A stretch of DNA of 6,843 nucleotides from Candidatus Sumerlaeota bacterium (GCA_003501375.1 DNPO01000281.1:1-6843); one strand, 5' to 3'. Shown: positions 1-6,303, numbered from the stretch's first letter. Program-made: numbers and translations. The notes: generated by a model not told the origin, from the sequence alone.

Positions 1-258
1 CCGCCGCATAAGAGCAAGCCATCGGCGTGTTTCATGTTCCCCATTTTCCTGCTGGATTTGAACGATGATGAGGGGGGAATGCTTGTCGCTGCGCATACCA
101 AGGAAGTAATGTCTCTGGGGGAGGAAGACGATGGTGGTTTTTGCGCTCCCGCGTGTTTGCAAAAGAACAAATTCGCCTCTAAACCGCTCTATCAGGAAAT
201 GCAGGATACCCTCACCGTAATGTTTGGGAAAAAGTGCTGGACCAAATTGGATGGGGCC
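1..258 (-). CDS. Possible partial gene running off the left edge; unrecognised product
   Basis: After a TAA at 259-261 the minus strand stays open for 86 codons to the window edge. The conceptual peptide alternates hydrophobic and charged stretches like a globular protein (for example GEFVLLQTRG and SPLIIVQIQQENGE) and has no cysteine. I do not recognise it. There is no ATG, GTG or TTG until a TTG at 162-160 and an ATG at 96-94, and neither has a convincing Shine-Dalgarno, so it could be a 5'-truncated remnant or carry a frameshift. Two rivals exist. A plus-strand frame in codon register with it is open from position 1 to a TAA at 274-276, but is rich in Met and Cys. A second minus-strand frame starts ATG at 44 or 35 behind an AGGA and reads MKHADGLLLCG before the edge. 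The sequence alone does not decide among the three. Confidence 0.33.
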
Positions 259-360
259 TTACGTAACCGAGCATAACTGTTGTTGTGATTCTCTTTGCAC
301 AAAACAATAGCATATGCCTTATAGGTCTTATTGTTTGTGGGAAGAGGCCCGATCCCGCAG

Positions 361-396
361 AAAAGAAAAAGGGCGGTCGCGAACAGCGACCACCCT
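361..396 (-). terminator. Intrinsic terminator of the pilin gene
   Basis: Read on the minus strand, a 10-bp stem (GGGTGGTCGC with GCGACCGCCC, one G-U type pair) encloses a 5-nt loop and is followed directly by TTTTTCTTTT. One more A-T pair extends the stem base. It begins about 65 bases past the TAA of the pilin gene. This is a textbook rho-independent terminator and makes the pilin the last gene of its transcript. Confidence 0.88.
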
Positions 397-459
397 GAGT
401 CATCCGAAGACATCCGGAAAATTAGCCCTTTATTGAGCCCATCAAACAACCACTACAAC

Positions 460-1218
460 TTACTGCTTCGTGCGATAGACGTCGCCACCAGAGGTGCTGC
501 CGTTGGTGGAGTCATAAGTAAAGCCACCGGTCAACAGCGTGCTGTTGGGGTTGCTGAGGTAGGGCTGGTACGCGAAGTTGGAAGCCCAAGTCGTCACGGT
601 GCCGCTGATACCAAACGGTCTGTCCAGTGCGATAAGGGGAGTCGTGCCAAGACCAGCCGTGTTGTAGGACGCGCCGGAACCCAACTGGCCGCCAGCGTTC
701 TCATCACAATCGGGGCCAAAGGACCAGAGGATCCAGCCGCTGTTCGCCGCGTTGACATAACCGAAGGAAATGCCACGGGTGTCAGCAAACGGGTCGTTGG
801 GGTAGGAGGTGATGTAGGAAACCGGGGTCGTCAGGGTCATGATGCCCATTGTCCCGGTCGCAGCGGTACCGGCCATAACAGCGAAGGACGAACGCCAGCC
901 CGCGCCAGAGGACAACTTGTTTTTGTTGCTGGCAAGGGTGTAGTTGCAGTTGACGTTGGTACCAAGGACGCAACTGTTGGAGTCGACAGTCGCGGCAGTG
1001 CTCGCAAAGAAATTCGCGCAGGAAACCGGGAAATTGTTGTTGTCTACCATGTAGGACTCAATGGCAGTCGCCAACGAACGCATATCGGACTGAGCGCGAG
1101 AAACTTTCGAACGAACCTGTGCTTCCAGGAAGTTCGGTACCGCAATTGCTGCAAGGATGGCAATGATTGCAACCACAATCAATAGCTCAATAAGGGTAAA
1201 ACCTTTAATCTTCTTCAT
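460..1218 (-). CDS. Type IV pilin-like protein (GspG/prepilin-type leader)
   Basis: This is a 252-residue prepilin. The leader MKKIKG|FTLIE is a class III signal: prepilin peptidase should cut after Gly6 and methylate Phe7, and Glu5 of the mature protein (residue 11) is present. Residues 7-30 form the hydrophobic N-terminal helix, which continues into the amphipathic segment EAQVRSKVSRAQSDMRSLATA, characteristic of GspG-like pilins and pseudopilins. The globular part contains YPNDPF (139-144), LWSFGPD (164-170) and a C-terminal YDSTNG...GGDVYR segment near 235-249. The SFGPD region sits where GspG has its calcium-binding loop, but calcium binding here is inference. It has four cysteines (67, 83, 91, 171). 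The ATG is fixed by a strong Shine-Dalgarno at 1225-1233. It has its own promoter and terminator and no pilus or secretion genes beside it, so whether it builds a pilus, a pseudopilus or a surface fibre cannot be told. Confidence 0.93.
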   Translation of the reverse strand: MKKIKGFTLIELLIVVAIIAILAAIAVPNFLEAQVRSKVSRAQSDMRSLATAIESYMVDNNNFPVSCANFFASTAATVDSNSCVLGTNVNCNYTLASNKNKLSSGAGWRSSFAVMAGTAATGTMGIMTLTTPVSYITSYPNDPFADTRGISFGYVNAANSGWILWSFGPDCDENAGGQLGSGASYNTAGLGTTPLIALDRPFGISGTVTTWASNFAYQPYLSNPNSTLLTGGFTYDSTNGSTSGGDVYRTKQ

Positions 1219-1224
1219 ACTTTC

Positions 1225-1233
1225 TTCCTCCCT
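1225..1233 (-). promoter_or_regulatory. Strong Shine-Dalgarno of the pilin gene
   Basis: The minus strand reads AGGGAGGAA six bases before the ATG at 1218. This matches the 16S anti-Shine-Dalgarno well and confirms the start immediately before the class III leader. It suggests strong translation, as expected for a structural pilin. Confidence 0.85.
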
Positions 1234-1252
1234 TCGGGGTGCAAACTACTAG

Positions 1253-1297
1253 TCATCAAGTTTAGGGTGATGAACTCTCCCCATCTCAGGATGGGGA
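1253..1297 (-). other. Two small hairpins in the pilin 5' leader
   Basis: Two perfect inverted repeats lie between the predicted transcription start (about 1301) and the Shine-Dalgarno. The promoter-proximal one pairs 1278-1284 with 1291-1297 (TCCCCAT/ATGGGGA, 7 bp, 6-nt loop). The second pairs 1253-1258 with 1268-1273 (TCATCA/TGATGA, 6 bp, 9-nt loop). Neither has a U-tract, so they are not intrinsic terminators. They could stabilise the 5' end of an abundant mRNA or form part of a regulatory leader. I recognise no riboswitch class. Confidence 0.4.
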
Positions 1298-1307
1298 AAT
1301 ATGTCCT

Positions 1308-1337
1308 GTTATACTCGCAGATTGGGTGTTTCGTCAA
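1308..1337 (-). promoter_or_regulatory. Sigma-70-type promoter for the pilin gene
   Basis: The minus strand shows TTGACG (1337-1332), an 18-bp spacer, then TATAAC (1313-1308). Both hexamers match consensus at five of six positions. Transcription would start near 1301, giving a leader of about 83 nt. The promoter lies wholly in the 167-bp gap after the SNF2 gene, so the pilin is probably transcribed independently of the helicase operon. Confidence 0.65.
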
Positions 1338-1385
1338 GGGAAAAACAACCCTTTCTCTGTTTTGTTTGTGTTTAGGCATTTTACA

Positions 1386-4300
1386 TTATTCTTCAATGCT
1401 TTCGTCATCCGCAGACAGAAGGTATTCGAAATCATCCCGTGTTAACGCGCGATTGAATGATTCTTCTTCCAGTAAATTCTTGGCTAATCCCCGCTTTTGT
1501 TCTTGTAAAGCCAGGATTCGTTCCTCCACGGTACCAGCGGTGACTAAACGATAAGCAACCACTGTTTTGTCCTGTCCGATGCGGTGCGTACGGTCAATCG
1601 CTTGCGCTTCCACCGCGGGGTTCCACCATGGGTCGTATAGGATGACATAAGATGCGGAGGTGAGGTTAAGGCCTGTGCCGCCCGCTTTTAACGAAATCAG
1701 GAAGACGCTCGGGGTTGGATCGGCTTCGAACTCGTCCACCAAATCTTTGCGGTTTCGTGTTTCGCCTGTCAGCATGCGCAACGGCACGCCTCTTTTCTGC
1801 AGCGCAGTTTTCAGACGTTCCAGCATCTGAACAAACTGGGAAAAAATAAGGGTCTTATGCCCGGATTCAAGTAATTCTGCCACAATCTCTAACAAAGTAT
1901 CGGTTTTTCCTGAGCCGCATTTTTCCAAACCGATCAGGGAGGGATCGCAGCATATCTGGCGCAGTCGGGTGAGGGCTGCCAGCATTTGGAAACGGTCTTT
2001 GCCCGCCAGTTTTTTCTCGCGCATGGCAATCAGCAGTTCCCGCGTGCGCTTGACCTCGGCCAGATAGGCCTTGCGTTGGGCAGGTGCCATTTCGCAATCG
2101 CGGCGCTCTTCAATGCGCGGCGGGAGTTCTGGTGCCACCTCCGTTTTCAGCCGGCGGATCAACAATGGACGCAGTTTAGCACGCAGGGTGCGGTAGAGGC
2201 GCGTCGGGTCGTCCGATTTTGCCTGTTGTTCAAATTCGCGGCGGGATGGCAGGATACCGGGTGCGGCAAAGTCCAGGATCGACCACAGGTCGAGCAGGCG
2301 GTTTTCCACCGGCGTACCTGTCAGGGCGATGCGGTAGGACGCCTCTATTTTTTTCAGCGTCTGCGACGTGGCGGAGTCGGGGTTCTTGATGGCTTGTGCT
2401 TCGTCCACGCAAATCGACAACCACTTCGTTTTCTGGAGATGTTCGGCATCGCGGCGCGCCAGCGCGTAGTTCATGATAACAATGTCATATTGATCGGCAT
2501 GTTTCAGGATTTCTCGCCGTCCCGCGCCGCTTTCCAGTGTCACCACGCGCAACATGGGCGCAAAGCGACGCGCTTCGCGCTGCCAGTTGTGTGCCACGCT
2601 GGCTGGGCAGATGACCAGTGAGGGCAATACCTCGTCTGATTGTGCCCGCAGTGCGGTCAGAGTAGCCAGAATTTGCAGGGTTTTACCCAACCCCATGTCG
2701 TCAGCCAGCACCGCCCCCCCAAACGATTGGCAGGCCCAGTAGACAAAATCCGCGCCTTGTTGCTGATAGGGACGTAAAAAATGCGCTGTTTCGGCATGCA
2801 CCGGCGCGGTGGGGATTCCGCGAAAGGTTTCCAGCAAGGTTCTGGCACGGTCAGCCAGCCCCATAAAATTCGGGTTGACGGCGCCCAGTTCCATCAGGGC
2901 ATCTTTTTTCATCCCCGCCAGTTGCATGGCGTGGACGCGTTGCTCGCCCTTTTGCAATATCAGCCCCATGTCCATCAATGCACCGGCGGAACGTTCATAC
3001 TCTTCGAGGTCTTCGCGGCGGTACATCCGCCCGCCCGGTAGAGCGATCAGAGCGTCCTGTGAAGCGCTCAAGGCATTGCGCACCTCGTTCAGGTTCAACG
3101 CTTCCATTTCGCCTTCCATCTCCACCGAAACTTTCAACCAATCCATCCCGCTGGACTCAACGCGCACACGCAGCCCCGGTGGTTTTTGCAGCATCACCAT
3201 GTTATAGAACGGTTTGTTGCCTAAAAATTGCGCTTGGGCGGGACGGCGGGACCAGGCGCTCAGGAAGCGTTCAAACGCTTTGCCATTTAGCGACCATGCC
3301 AGCATAGGCATTCCCGCCTCGGAGGTTTTTGCCGCTGCGGACGAGGGAATCAAATCTTTTAAAAACGCGTCTACCGGTTCCAAATCGTTGGCATTGGGGA
3401 ACACGCACAGGGTGGCTGATGTATCATGCCCTTCTGCTATCTCGGATGATGGCTCGTCTGTCGTGACTGTCGGCGGTGTTGGAACCTCCGACTCTTTTTG
3501 CAACGCCAGATTCCAATGTCCCGTTGCGTTGCGATAAAAACGCTCCCCATTTTCTCCGTCAGCCCGCACTACCACGGTTAATTCTTTGCCGTCGGCCAGA
3601 ACAAATTCCAACACGGGGGTCACCGAAATAATCCGTACCAGACCAGGGGCATCATTGCGTGTTTCGCGGGACAAGTGCAGCCGTTCCACCAACGCGACGC
3701 CCGCACCGCGTTGGCGCAATAACTCGATCGGCACTTCGGGCATGCGTTGAATGCGTCGCAGGAGGTCTACCGGCATGCCGCCCGTTTCCAGTCGAATCAA
3801 CTTGTTTTTTCGGCGGACATACACGCGCGGGTCCAGCGCTTTGGCGGAAAGGGCGTCTCCATCGGCCAACCATTTCAATTCGGATGGCAACACGGGGGCG
3901 TCCTCATCCCTAAAGCGCACCGCCCACAACGTTTTCCCATCGGCTTCTGTTTGCAAGATCAATTTGGCGGCTTGTGGCTCAAACTCCACTCGTCCGCCAT
4001 CTGTCCAGAATAACATTCCCCGCTCGCCCCATAAACTGGCCCATTCGAGCACGTTATGAACCGGCAGCGGAATAGCGTCTTCCCGCGCATGGCTACCGCT
4101 GTGGAGCGACACACCAGGTTGCTGCGTCAACCAGTCCACCAATTGGGTCTCGTTGGGTGAAACCTTGCGCCGATTGCTCTCGATATCCCGGGCGAGTTGA
4201 ATGATGGCAGAAACTTTGCGAGGCGAACGTTCCAATTTTTGCGTGGTTAGCAGCAATTGCCACCCCAAAACTGAAATTCCGCCTTCTGCCTGGTAAGGCA

Positions 4301-4544
4301 TCCAGATAACCTCAACCGTTGCCGGAGGAACATTATCGGTGTTTTGCGCAGGCTGCAACCACCGGAGCAGATGTTCGCGCATCTGTCGCTCTTCAAACGC
4401 GTGCATGAGCGCCTGCGCCTCGTCCGACGCCAAAAACTCCGTCAATCCCGGGTTTTCCGGGTTGAGCCGCATGGAATAATCTTTTTGCTTCAATTCTTCC
4501 AGCGTGGAGTTGAATTGGCCCAGCGTTTCCAACGGATTGCCCAA
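1386..4544 (-). CDS. SNF2-family DEAD/DEAH-like helicase/translocase (bacterial SWI2/SNF2, YwqA-like)
   Basis: This is a 1052-residue protein with a complete C-terminal SNF2 ATPase: LRPYQQQG (590-597), Walker A DDMGLGKT (615-622), motif Ia VICPAS (644-649), Walker B DEAQ (714-717), motif III LTGTPVENRL (741-750), motif IV LIFSQF (899-904), motif V KAGGTGLNL (953-961) and arginine-finger motif VI QAIDRTHRIGQ (981-991). No catalytic motif is missing. Such proteins use ATP to translocate on double-stranded DNA and remodel protein-DNA complexes; the target here is unknown. Residues 1-580 are divergent, as in bacterial relatives that carry an SNF2-associated region before the ATPase. The start is uncertain. 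The first usual initiator is this TTG, with no clear Shine-Dalgarno; an ATG lies 24 codons further in at 4472. Upstream the frame is open back to the TAG ending the SWIM gene. Translational coupling to that gene is likely. Stop is TAA. Confidence 0.96.
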   Translation of the reverse strand: MGNPLETLGQFNSTLEELKQKDYSMRLNPENPGLTEFLASDEAQALMHAFEERQMREHLLRWLQPAQNTDNVPPATVEVIWMPYQAEGGISVLGWQLLLTTQKLERSPRKVSAIIQLARDIESNRRKVSPNETQLVDWLTQQPGVSLHSGSHAREDAIPLPVHNVLEWASLWGERGMLFWTDGGRVEFEPQAAKLILQTEADGKTLWAVRFRDEDAPVLPSELKWLADGDALSAKALDPRVYVRRKNKLIRLETGGMPVDLLRRIQRMPEVPIELLRQRGAGVALVERLHLSRETRNDAPGLVRIISVTPVLEFVLADGKELTVVVRADGENGERFYRNATGHWNLALQKESEVPTPPTVTTDEPSSEIAEGHDTSATLCVFPNANDLEPVDAFLKDLIPSSAAAKTSEAGMPMLAWSLNGKAFERFLSAWSRRPAQAQFLGNKPFYNMVMLQKPPGLRVRVESSGMDWLKVSVEMEGEMEALNLNEVRNALSASQDALIALPGGRMYRREDLEEYERSAGALMDMGLILQKGEQRVHAMQLAGMKKDALMELGAVNPNFMGLADRARTLLETFRGIPTAPVHAETAHFLRPYQQQGADFVYWACQSFGGAVLADDMGLGKTLQILATLTALRAQSDEVLPSLVICPASVAHNWQREARRFAPMLRVVTLESGAGRREILKHADQYDIVIMNYALARRDAEHLQKTKWLSICVDEAQAIKNPDSATSQTLKKIEASYRIALTGTPVENRLLDLWSILDFAAPGILPSRREFEQQAKSDDPTRLYRTLRAKLRPLLIRRLKTEVAPELPPRIEERRDCEMAPAQRKAYLAEVKRTRELLIAMREKKLAGKDRFQMLAALTRLRQICCDPSLIGLEKCGSGKTDTLLEIVAELLESGHKTLIFSQFVQMLERLKTALQKRGVPLRMLTGETRNRKDLVDEFEADPTPSVFLISLKAGGTGLNLTSASYVILYDPWWNPAVEAQAIDRTHRIGQDKTVVAYRLVTAGTVEERILALQEQKRGLAKNLLEEESFNRALTRDDFEYLLSADDESIEE

Positions 4545-4589
4545 GCGATTCAGGCTGCTCAGGGCTGATTCTATCGGCCACCAGCCCCA

Positions 4590-5222
4590 CTACCCCGTTT
4601 TCACCCGCAAGCGGGCCACGCGCAACAAAACAGCCAGGCGGCGTTGTTGATCTTTCTCGTCCAAATACTCCCGCCACCATGGGAATTCCGAAGAGGCACC
4701 TCTCCCCCCGGCGGAACCCAGCGGTTTGGGCAACTGGATATCGCCATCTTCCGGCTCGGGCTGAAACAGGTAGTCCAACTCATCAAAAATTCTATCGACA
4801 GGCAGCCCCTCACCATCCATCCAATCACGCGGTATCCAATCGGCGGGGTGATCCGCCAGCACACGCGATCCCTTGGAATAGCCCGCATACAGAAGTGTTA
4901 GTACGGCTGCATAGGCGTGTTTGCAATCACCGCCAATGGGGCAAGTGCAGTCCACATCCACAAATAACTCTTCTGTTTCGGGATCGACCTGCCGTTTTTT
5001 GCGCAGTTCGGTACCATCTTCACTCTTCAGAAAAAAAACAGCCTTATATGGCTGGGGTTGCCGCCCCTGTACCAGAGCAGTGATGCGCCCGACCCCATTG
5101 GGAGAAAATTTGAGCACTTTGTGGTTCAGCGCATAAGAGACGCCGCGCGTTACGCCTCCAAAATCCTGTAACATATCCAGATAATCTAACAATGGTCGCG
5201 CCCAGAATTTATCGAAATGCAT
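4590..5222 (-). CDS. SWIM zinc-finger protein, partner of the SNF2 helicase
   Basis: This is a 210-residue protein with one SWIM motif, CTCPIGGDCKH: Cys92, Cys94, Cys100 and His102 fit the CxCx(n)CxH zinc ligand pattern. The N-terminus (MHFDKFWARPLLDYL) resembles the usual start of small bacterial SWIM proteins. It is followed by a beta-rich segment (about 26-90), the SWIM finger, then an acidic, proline-containing tail. SWIM fingers bind DNA or proteins; next to SNF2 helicases they are thought to be a targeting or accessory subunit (established context, for example B. subtilis ywqB/ywqA). I chose ATG 5222 because GGGAG lies six bases upstream and the family-like sequence begins there. The same frame is open upstream to about 5969, but that stretch is antisense to the acetyltransferase and not protein-like for this family. 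It ends in TAG, 45 bases before the TTG proposed for the helicase and in the same frame. Confidence 0.88.
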   Translation of the reverse strand: MHFDKFWARPLLDYLDMLQDFGGVTRGVSYALNHKVLKFSPNGVGRITALVQGRQPQPYKAVFFLKSEDGTELRKKRQVDPETEELFVDVDCTCPIGGDCKHAYAAVLTLLYAGYSKGSRVLADHPADWIPRDWMDGEGLPVDRIFDELDYLFQPEPEDGDIQLPKPLGSAGGRGASSEFPWWREYLDEKDQQRRLAVLLRVARLRVKTG

Positions 5223-5228
5223 GCCACT

Positions 5229-5233
5229 CTCCC
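5229..5233 (-). promoter_or_regulatory. Shine-Dalgarno that fixes the SWIM gene start
   Basis: The minus strand has GGGAG six bases before the ATG at 5222. This spacing is near ideal and argues for this start over the many upstream in-frame ATGs, which lie in the repeat or antisense to the acetyltransferase. No convincing -35/-10 pair was found for the operon in 5234-5340. Confidence 0.7.
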
Positions 5234-5322
5234 GGCTTTTTGCGTCCAAGTGAGGTGTTCTGCGCAAAAAGCAACCTTCTATATTGGGAAGCAACCCCCC
5301 TCCAATGCAAGAAAAAACGTGC

Positions 5323-5473
5323 GGAATTTTGTTTTCAGTCCCGAATCCCTCTGATAACATGATGCGTTCCAGCGGTGGAATTGGAGTCGAGGAAGCCCAA
5401 AATTGGGCCTCCAGAACACCGGGGAACGTCAAAACAAGGCAAGACATCCACTGATTAATTTCGTCTATGCCGA
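5323..5473 (+). repeat. Direct repeat, left copy (shorter form) flanking the acetyltransferase gene
   Basis: The first 56 bases (5323-5378) match 6098-6153 with eight substitutions by my hand alignment, beginning with a shared 19-base block GGAATTTTGTTTTCAGTCC. After a diverged stretch, homology resumes at the AATTGGGCCTCC / AATTGAACCGCC region, continues through GAAC(G/T)TCAAAAC and AGACATCCAC, and ends with TTCGTCTATG(C/G)CGA. This copy lacks most of the short tandem units seen in the right copy. The orientation is the same as that copy. It occupies most of the intergenic space between the divergent SWIM and acetyltransferase genes, which otherwise holds only the hairpin at 5391-5412 and a promoter-like box. 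Confidence 0.8.
5391..5412. repeat. Near-perfect inverted repeat in the divergent intergenic region
   Basis: GGAAGCCCA pairs with TGGGCCTCC around the 4-nt loop AAAT: eight of nine pairs form, with one A-C mismatch. No T-tract follows on either strand, so it is not an intrinsic terminator. The corresponding part of the right-hand repeat copy does not keep the palindrome. It could be an operator or an RNA hairpin in the acetyltransferase upstream region. Confidence 0.45.
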
Positions 5474-5495
5474 CCAAACAATGTTCCTGCTCGGA

Positions 5496-5501
5496 TATAA
5501 T
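5496..5501 (+). promoter_or_regulatory. Consensus -10 box upstream of the acetyltransferase
   Basis: A perfect TATAAT lies 81 bases before the GTG start, just beyond the left repeat. No good -35 sits at 16-18 bp upstream (the sequence there is close to GACCAA), so a promoter here would be weak, activator-dependent or fortuitous. Confidence 0.3.
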
Positions 5502-5571
5502 CTGTGCGATTCGCAGATCGTTTTTGAAATTCTCTGTATTCATTGGTGGGTAAAGCAGTTTCAGGGGGAAT

Positions 5572-5576
5572 GGAGG
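5572..5576 (+). promoter_or_regulatory. Shine-Dalgarno setting a GTG start for the acetyltransferase
   Basis: GGAGG lies six bases before GTG 5583. This decides the start. The same frame is open 60 codons further upstream, but that part is repeat-derived and non-homologous to acetyltransferases, whereas KVLETERLILR directly after the GTG is the typical family N-terminus. Confidence 0.82.
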
Positions 5577-5582
5577 CCTATC

Positions 5583-6137
5583 GTGAAAGTCTTGGAAACG
5601 GAACGACTTATCCTGCGTTCCTGGCGAGTGGAAGACTTGGACGACTTTTATGAATATGCCAGCAATGAAAATGTAGGCCCTCATGCGGGATGGGAGCCTC
5701 ACCCGAGCAAGGAAACTTCCCTGCAAATATTGAAATACTTTATGGAAAAGAATGAGGTCTGGGCCATTGTGCTGAAGGGAAATCATAAAGTGGTGGGGTC
5801 GATAGGCGCGCACTGCGATGAAAAACGAAGCGGCGTGAACGCAACGGACATTGGGTATGCGCTTGCGGAGAATTATTGGGGCAAAGGCCTGATGCCCGAG
5901 GCGCTGCAAGAAGTGATTCGGTTCCTGTTTGAAGAGAAGCATCTGGAAGTTATTTCCTGCTCTCATCACCCGGGAAATGATCGCTCAAAACGCGTGATTG
6001 AAAAGTGCGGATTTAAGTACGAAGGCACCATCCGATGTGCGAGTAAACGATTTGATGGGAAAATGATGGATGATGTTTGCTATTCCATCCTCCGAGAGGA
6101 ATTTTGTTTTCAGTCCTCAATTCCTTTGATACCATGA
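5583..6137 (+). CDS. GNAT-family N-acetyltransferase, RimJ/RimL type
   Basis: This is a 184-residue protein, normal length for the Acetyltransf_3 group. It transfers acetyl from acetyl-CoA to an amine; relatives modify N-terminal residues of ribosomal proteins, polyamines, antibiotics or other small molecules, and the substrate here cannot be deduced. Visible features: ETERLILRSWRVEDLDDF (residues 5-22), the standard opening; VVGSIGAH strand (70-77); the pyrophosphate-binding loop in IGYALAENYWGKGLMPEAL (90-108), with the WGKG form common in RimJ/RimL proteins; and the NDRSKRVIEKCGFKYEG segment (132-148), which closes the active site. The start is GTG with a strong Shine-Dalgarno. It is divergent from the SWIM/SNF2 unit and apparently monocistronic. 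The last 12 or so residues (from about EFCFQSS) and the TGA are encoded by the right-hand copy of a direct repeat, so the native C-terminus may have been replaced. Confidence 0.93.
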   Translation: MKVLETERLILRSWRVEDLDDFYEYASNENVGPHAGWEPHPSKETSLQILKYFMEKNEVWAIVLKGNHKVVGSIGAHCDEKRSGVNATDIGYALAENYWGKGLMPEALQEVIRFLFEEKHLEVISCSHHPGNDRSKRVIEKCGFKYEGTIRCASKRFDGKMMDDVCYSILREEFCFQSSIPLIP

Positions 6138-6303
6138 CGCGTTCCGGTGGTGGTATGTGAGCCGGAAAACCCAGAGAATTGAACCGCCAAGACGCCAAGA
6201 ACGCAGAGAACTTCAAAACAAACAAACAAAACAGAACAGAACAGAACAAGACAAGACATCCACAGATTTCACAGATTACACAGATTAACTTCGTCTATGG
6301 CGA
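6098..6303 (+). repeat. Direct repeat, right copy (expanded form), overlapping the acetyltransferase 3' end
   Basis: The first 56 bases match 5323-5378 at about 86 percent identity. Further blocks of homology run to TTCGTCTATGGCGAT near 6303. Relative to the left copy it carries extra short tandem units: CGCCAAGA twice (6185-6200), ACAGA three times then ACAAG twice (6231-6255), and CACAGATT(T/A) three times (6261-6287). The CGCCAAGACGCCAAG and CACAGATTACACAGATT types of sequence are, from general knowledge, widespread dispersed repeats in environmental bacterial genomes. Its first 40 bases are also coding sequence for the acetyltransferase C-terminus. No terminal inverted repeats or transposase are seen. 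Confidence 0.82.
6231..6287 (+). repeat. Short tandem arrays: pentamers (ACAGA/ACAAG) and a 9-mer (CACAGATTW x3)
   Basis: ACAGA repeats at 6231-6245, ACAAG at 6246-6255, and the 9-base unit at 6261-6269, 6270-6278 and 6279-6287. An AAAC-rich run (6215-6230) leads into them. The left repeat copy has only one CAAGG/CAAGA pair and a single CACTGATTA at this place, so these arrays seem to have expanded or contracted between copies, as replication slippage would produce. Confidence 0.8.

Noticed and set aside
460..1185. Long plus-strand open frame (331-1185) antisense to the pilin.
   Set aside because: Its composition (Gly, Val, Arg-rich low-complexity) is that of a shadow frame, and the pilin on the other strand is unambiguous with promoter and terminator.
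1336..1352. Hairpin AAGGG/CCCTT as a terminator for the SNF2 gene.
   Set aside because: The stem is only 5 bp with an 8-nt loop, and no T-tract follows on the minus strand. It also overlaps the pilin -35 box.
1386..5222. SWIM/SNF2 pair as part of a phage-defence system such as DISARM.
   Set aside because: No methyltransferase, nuclease, DUF1998 or other defence gene is present in the window. The SNF2-SWIM pair alone is a common housekeeping-type arrangement.
5281..5310. TTGCAT and CAATAT with an 18-bp spacer as the SWIM/SNF2 operon promoter.
   Set aside because: Each hexamer matches consensus at only about three of six positions, which is no better than chance in this region.
5323..5378. 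Minus-strand peptide shared by both repeat copies (IPPxERxMxS...TENKIP), suggesting a small conserved protein.
   Set aside because: Most base differences between the copies change the amino acid, so there is no sign of protein-level selection. DNA-level repeat homology explains the similarity.
5524..5552. TTGAAA plus downstream sequence as the acetyltransferase promoter.
   Set aside because: No acceptable -10 lies at 16-18 bp (only TGGGTA/GGGTAA).
5223..5969. Long N-terminal extension of the SWIM protein (the frame is open for 249 more codons on the minus strand).
   Set aside because: Most of it is antisense to the acetyltransferase and the rest lies in the repeat. A good Shine-Dalgarno and the family-like N-terminus place the start at 5222.
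6174..6290. Tandem units at 6185-6287 as a CRISPR array.
   Set aside because: The units are 5-9 bases long, directly abutting, with no spacers.
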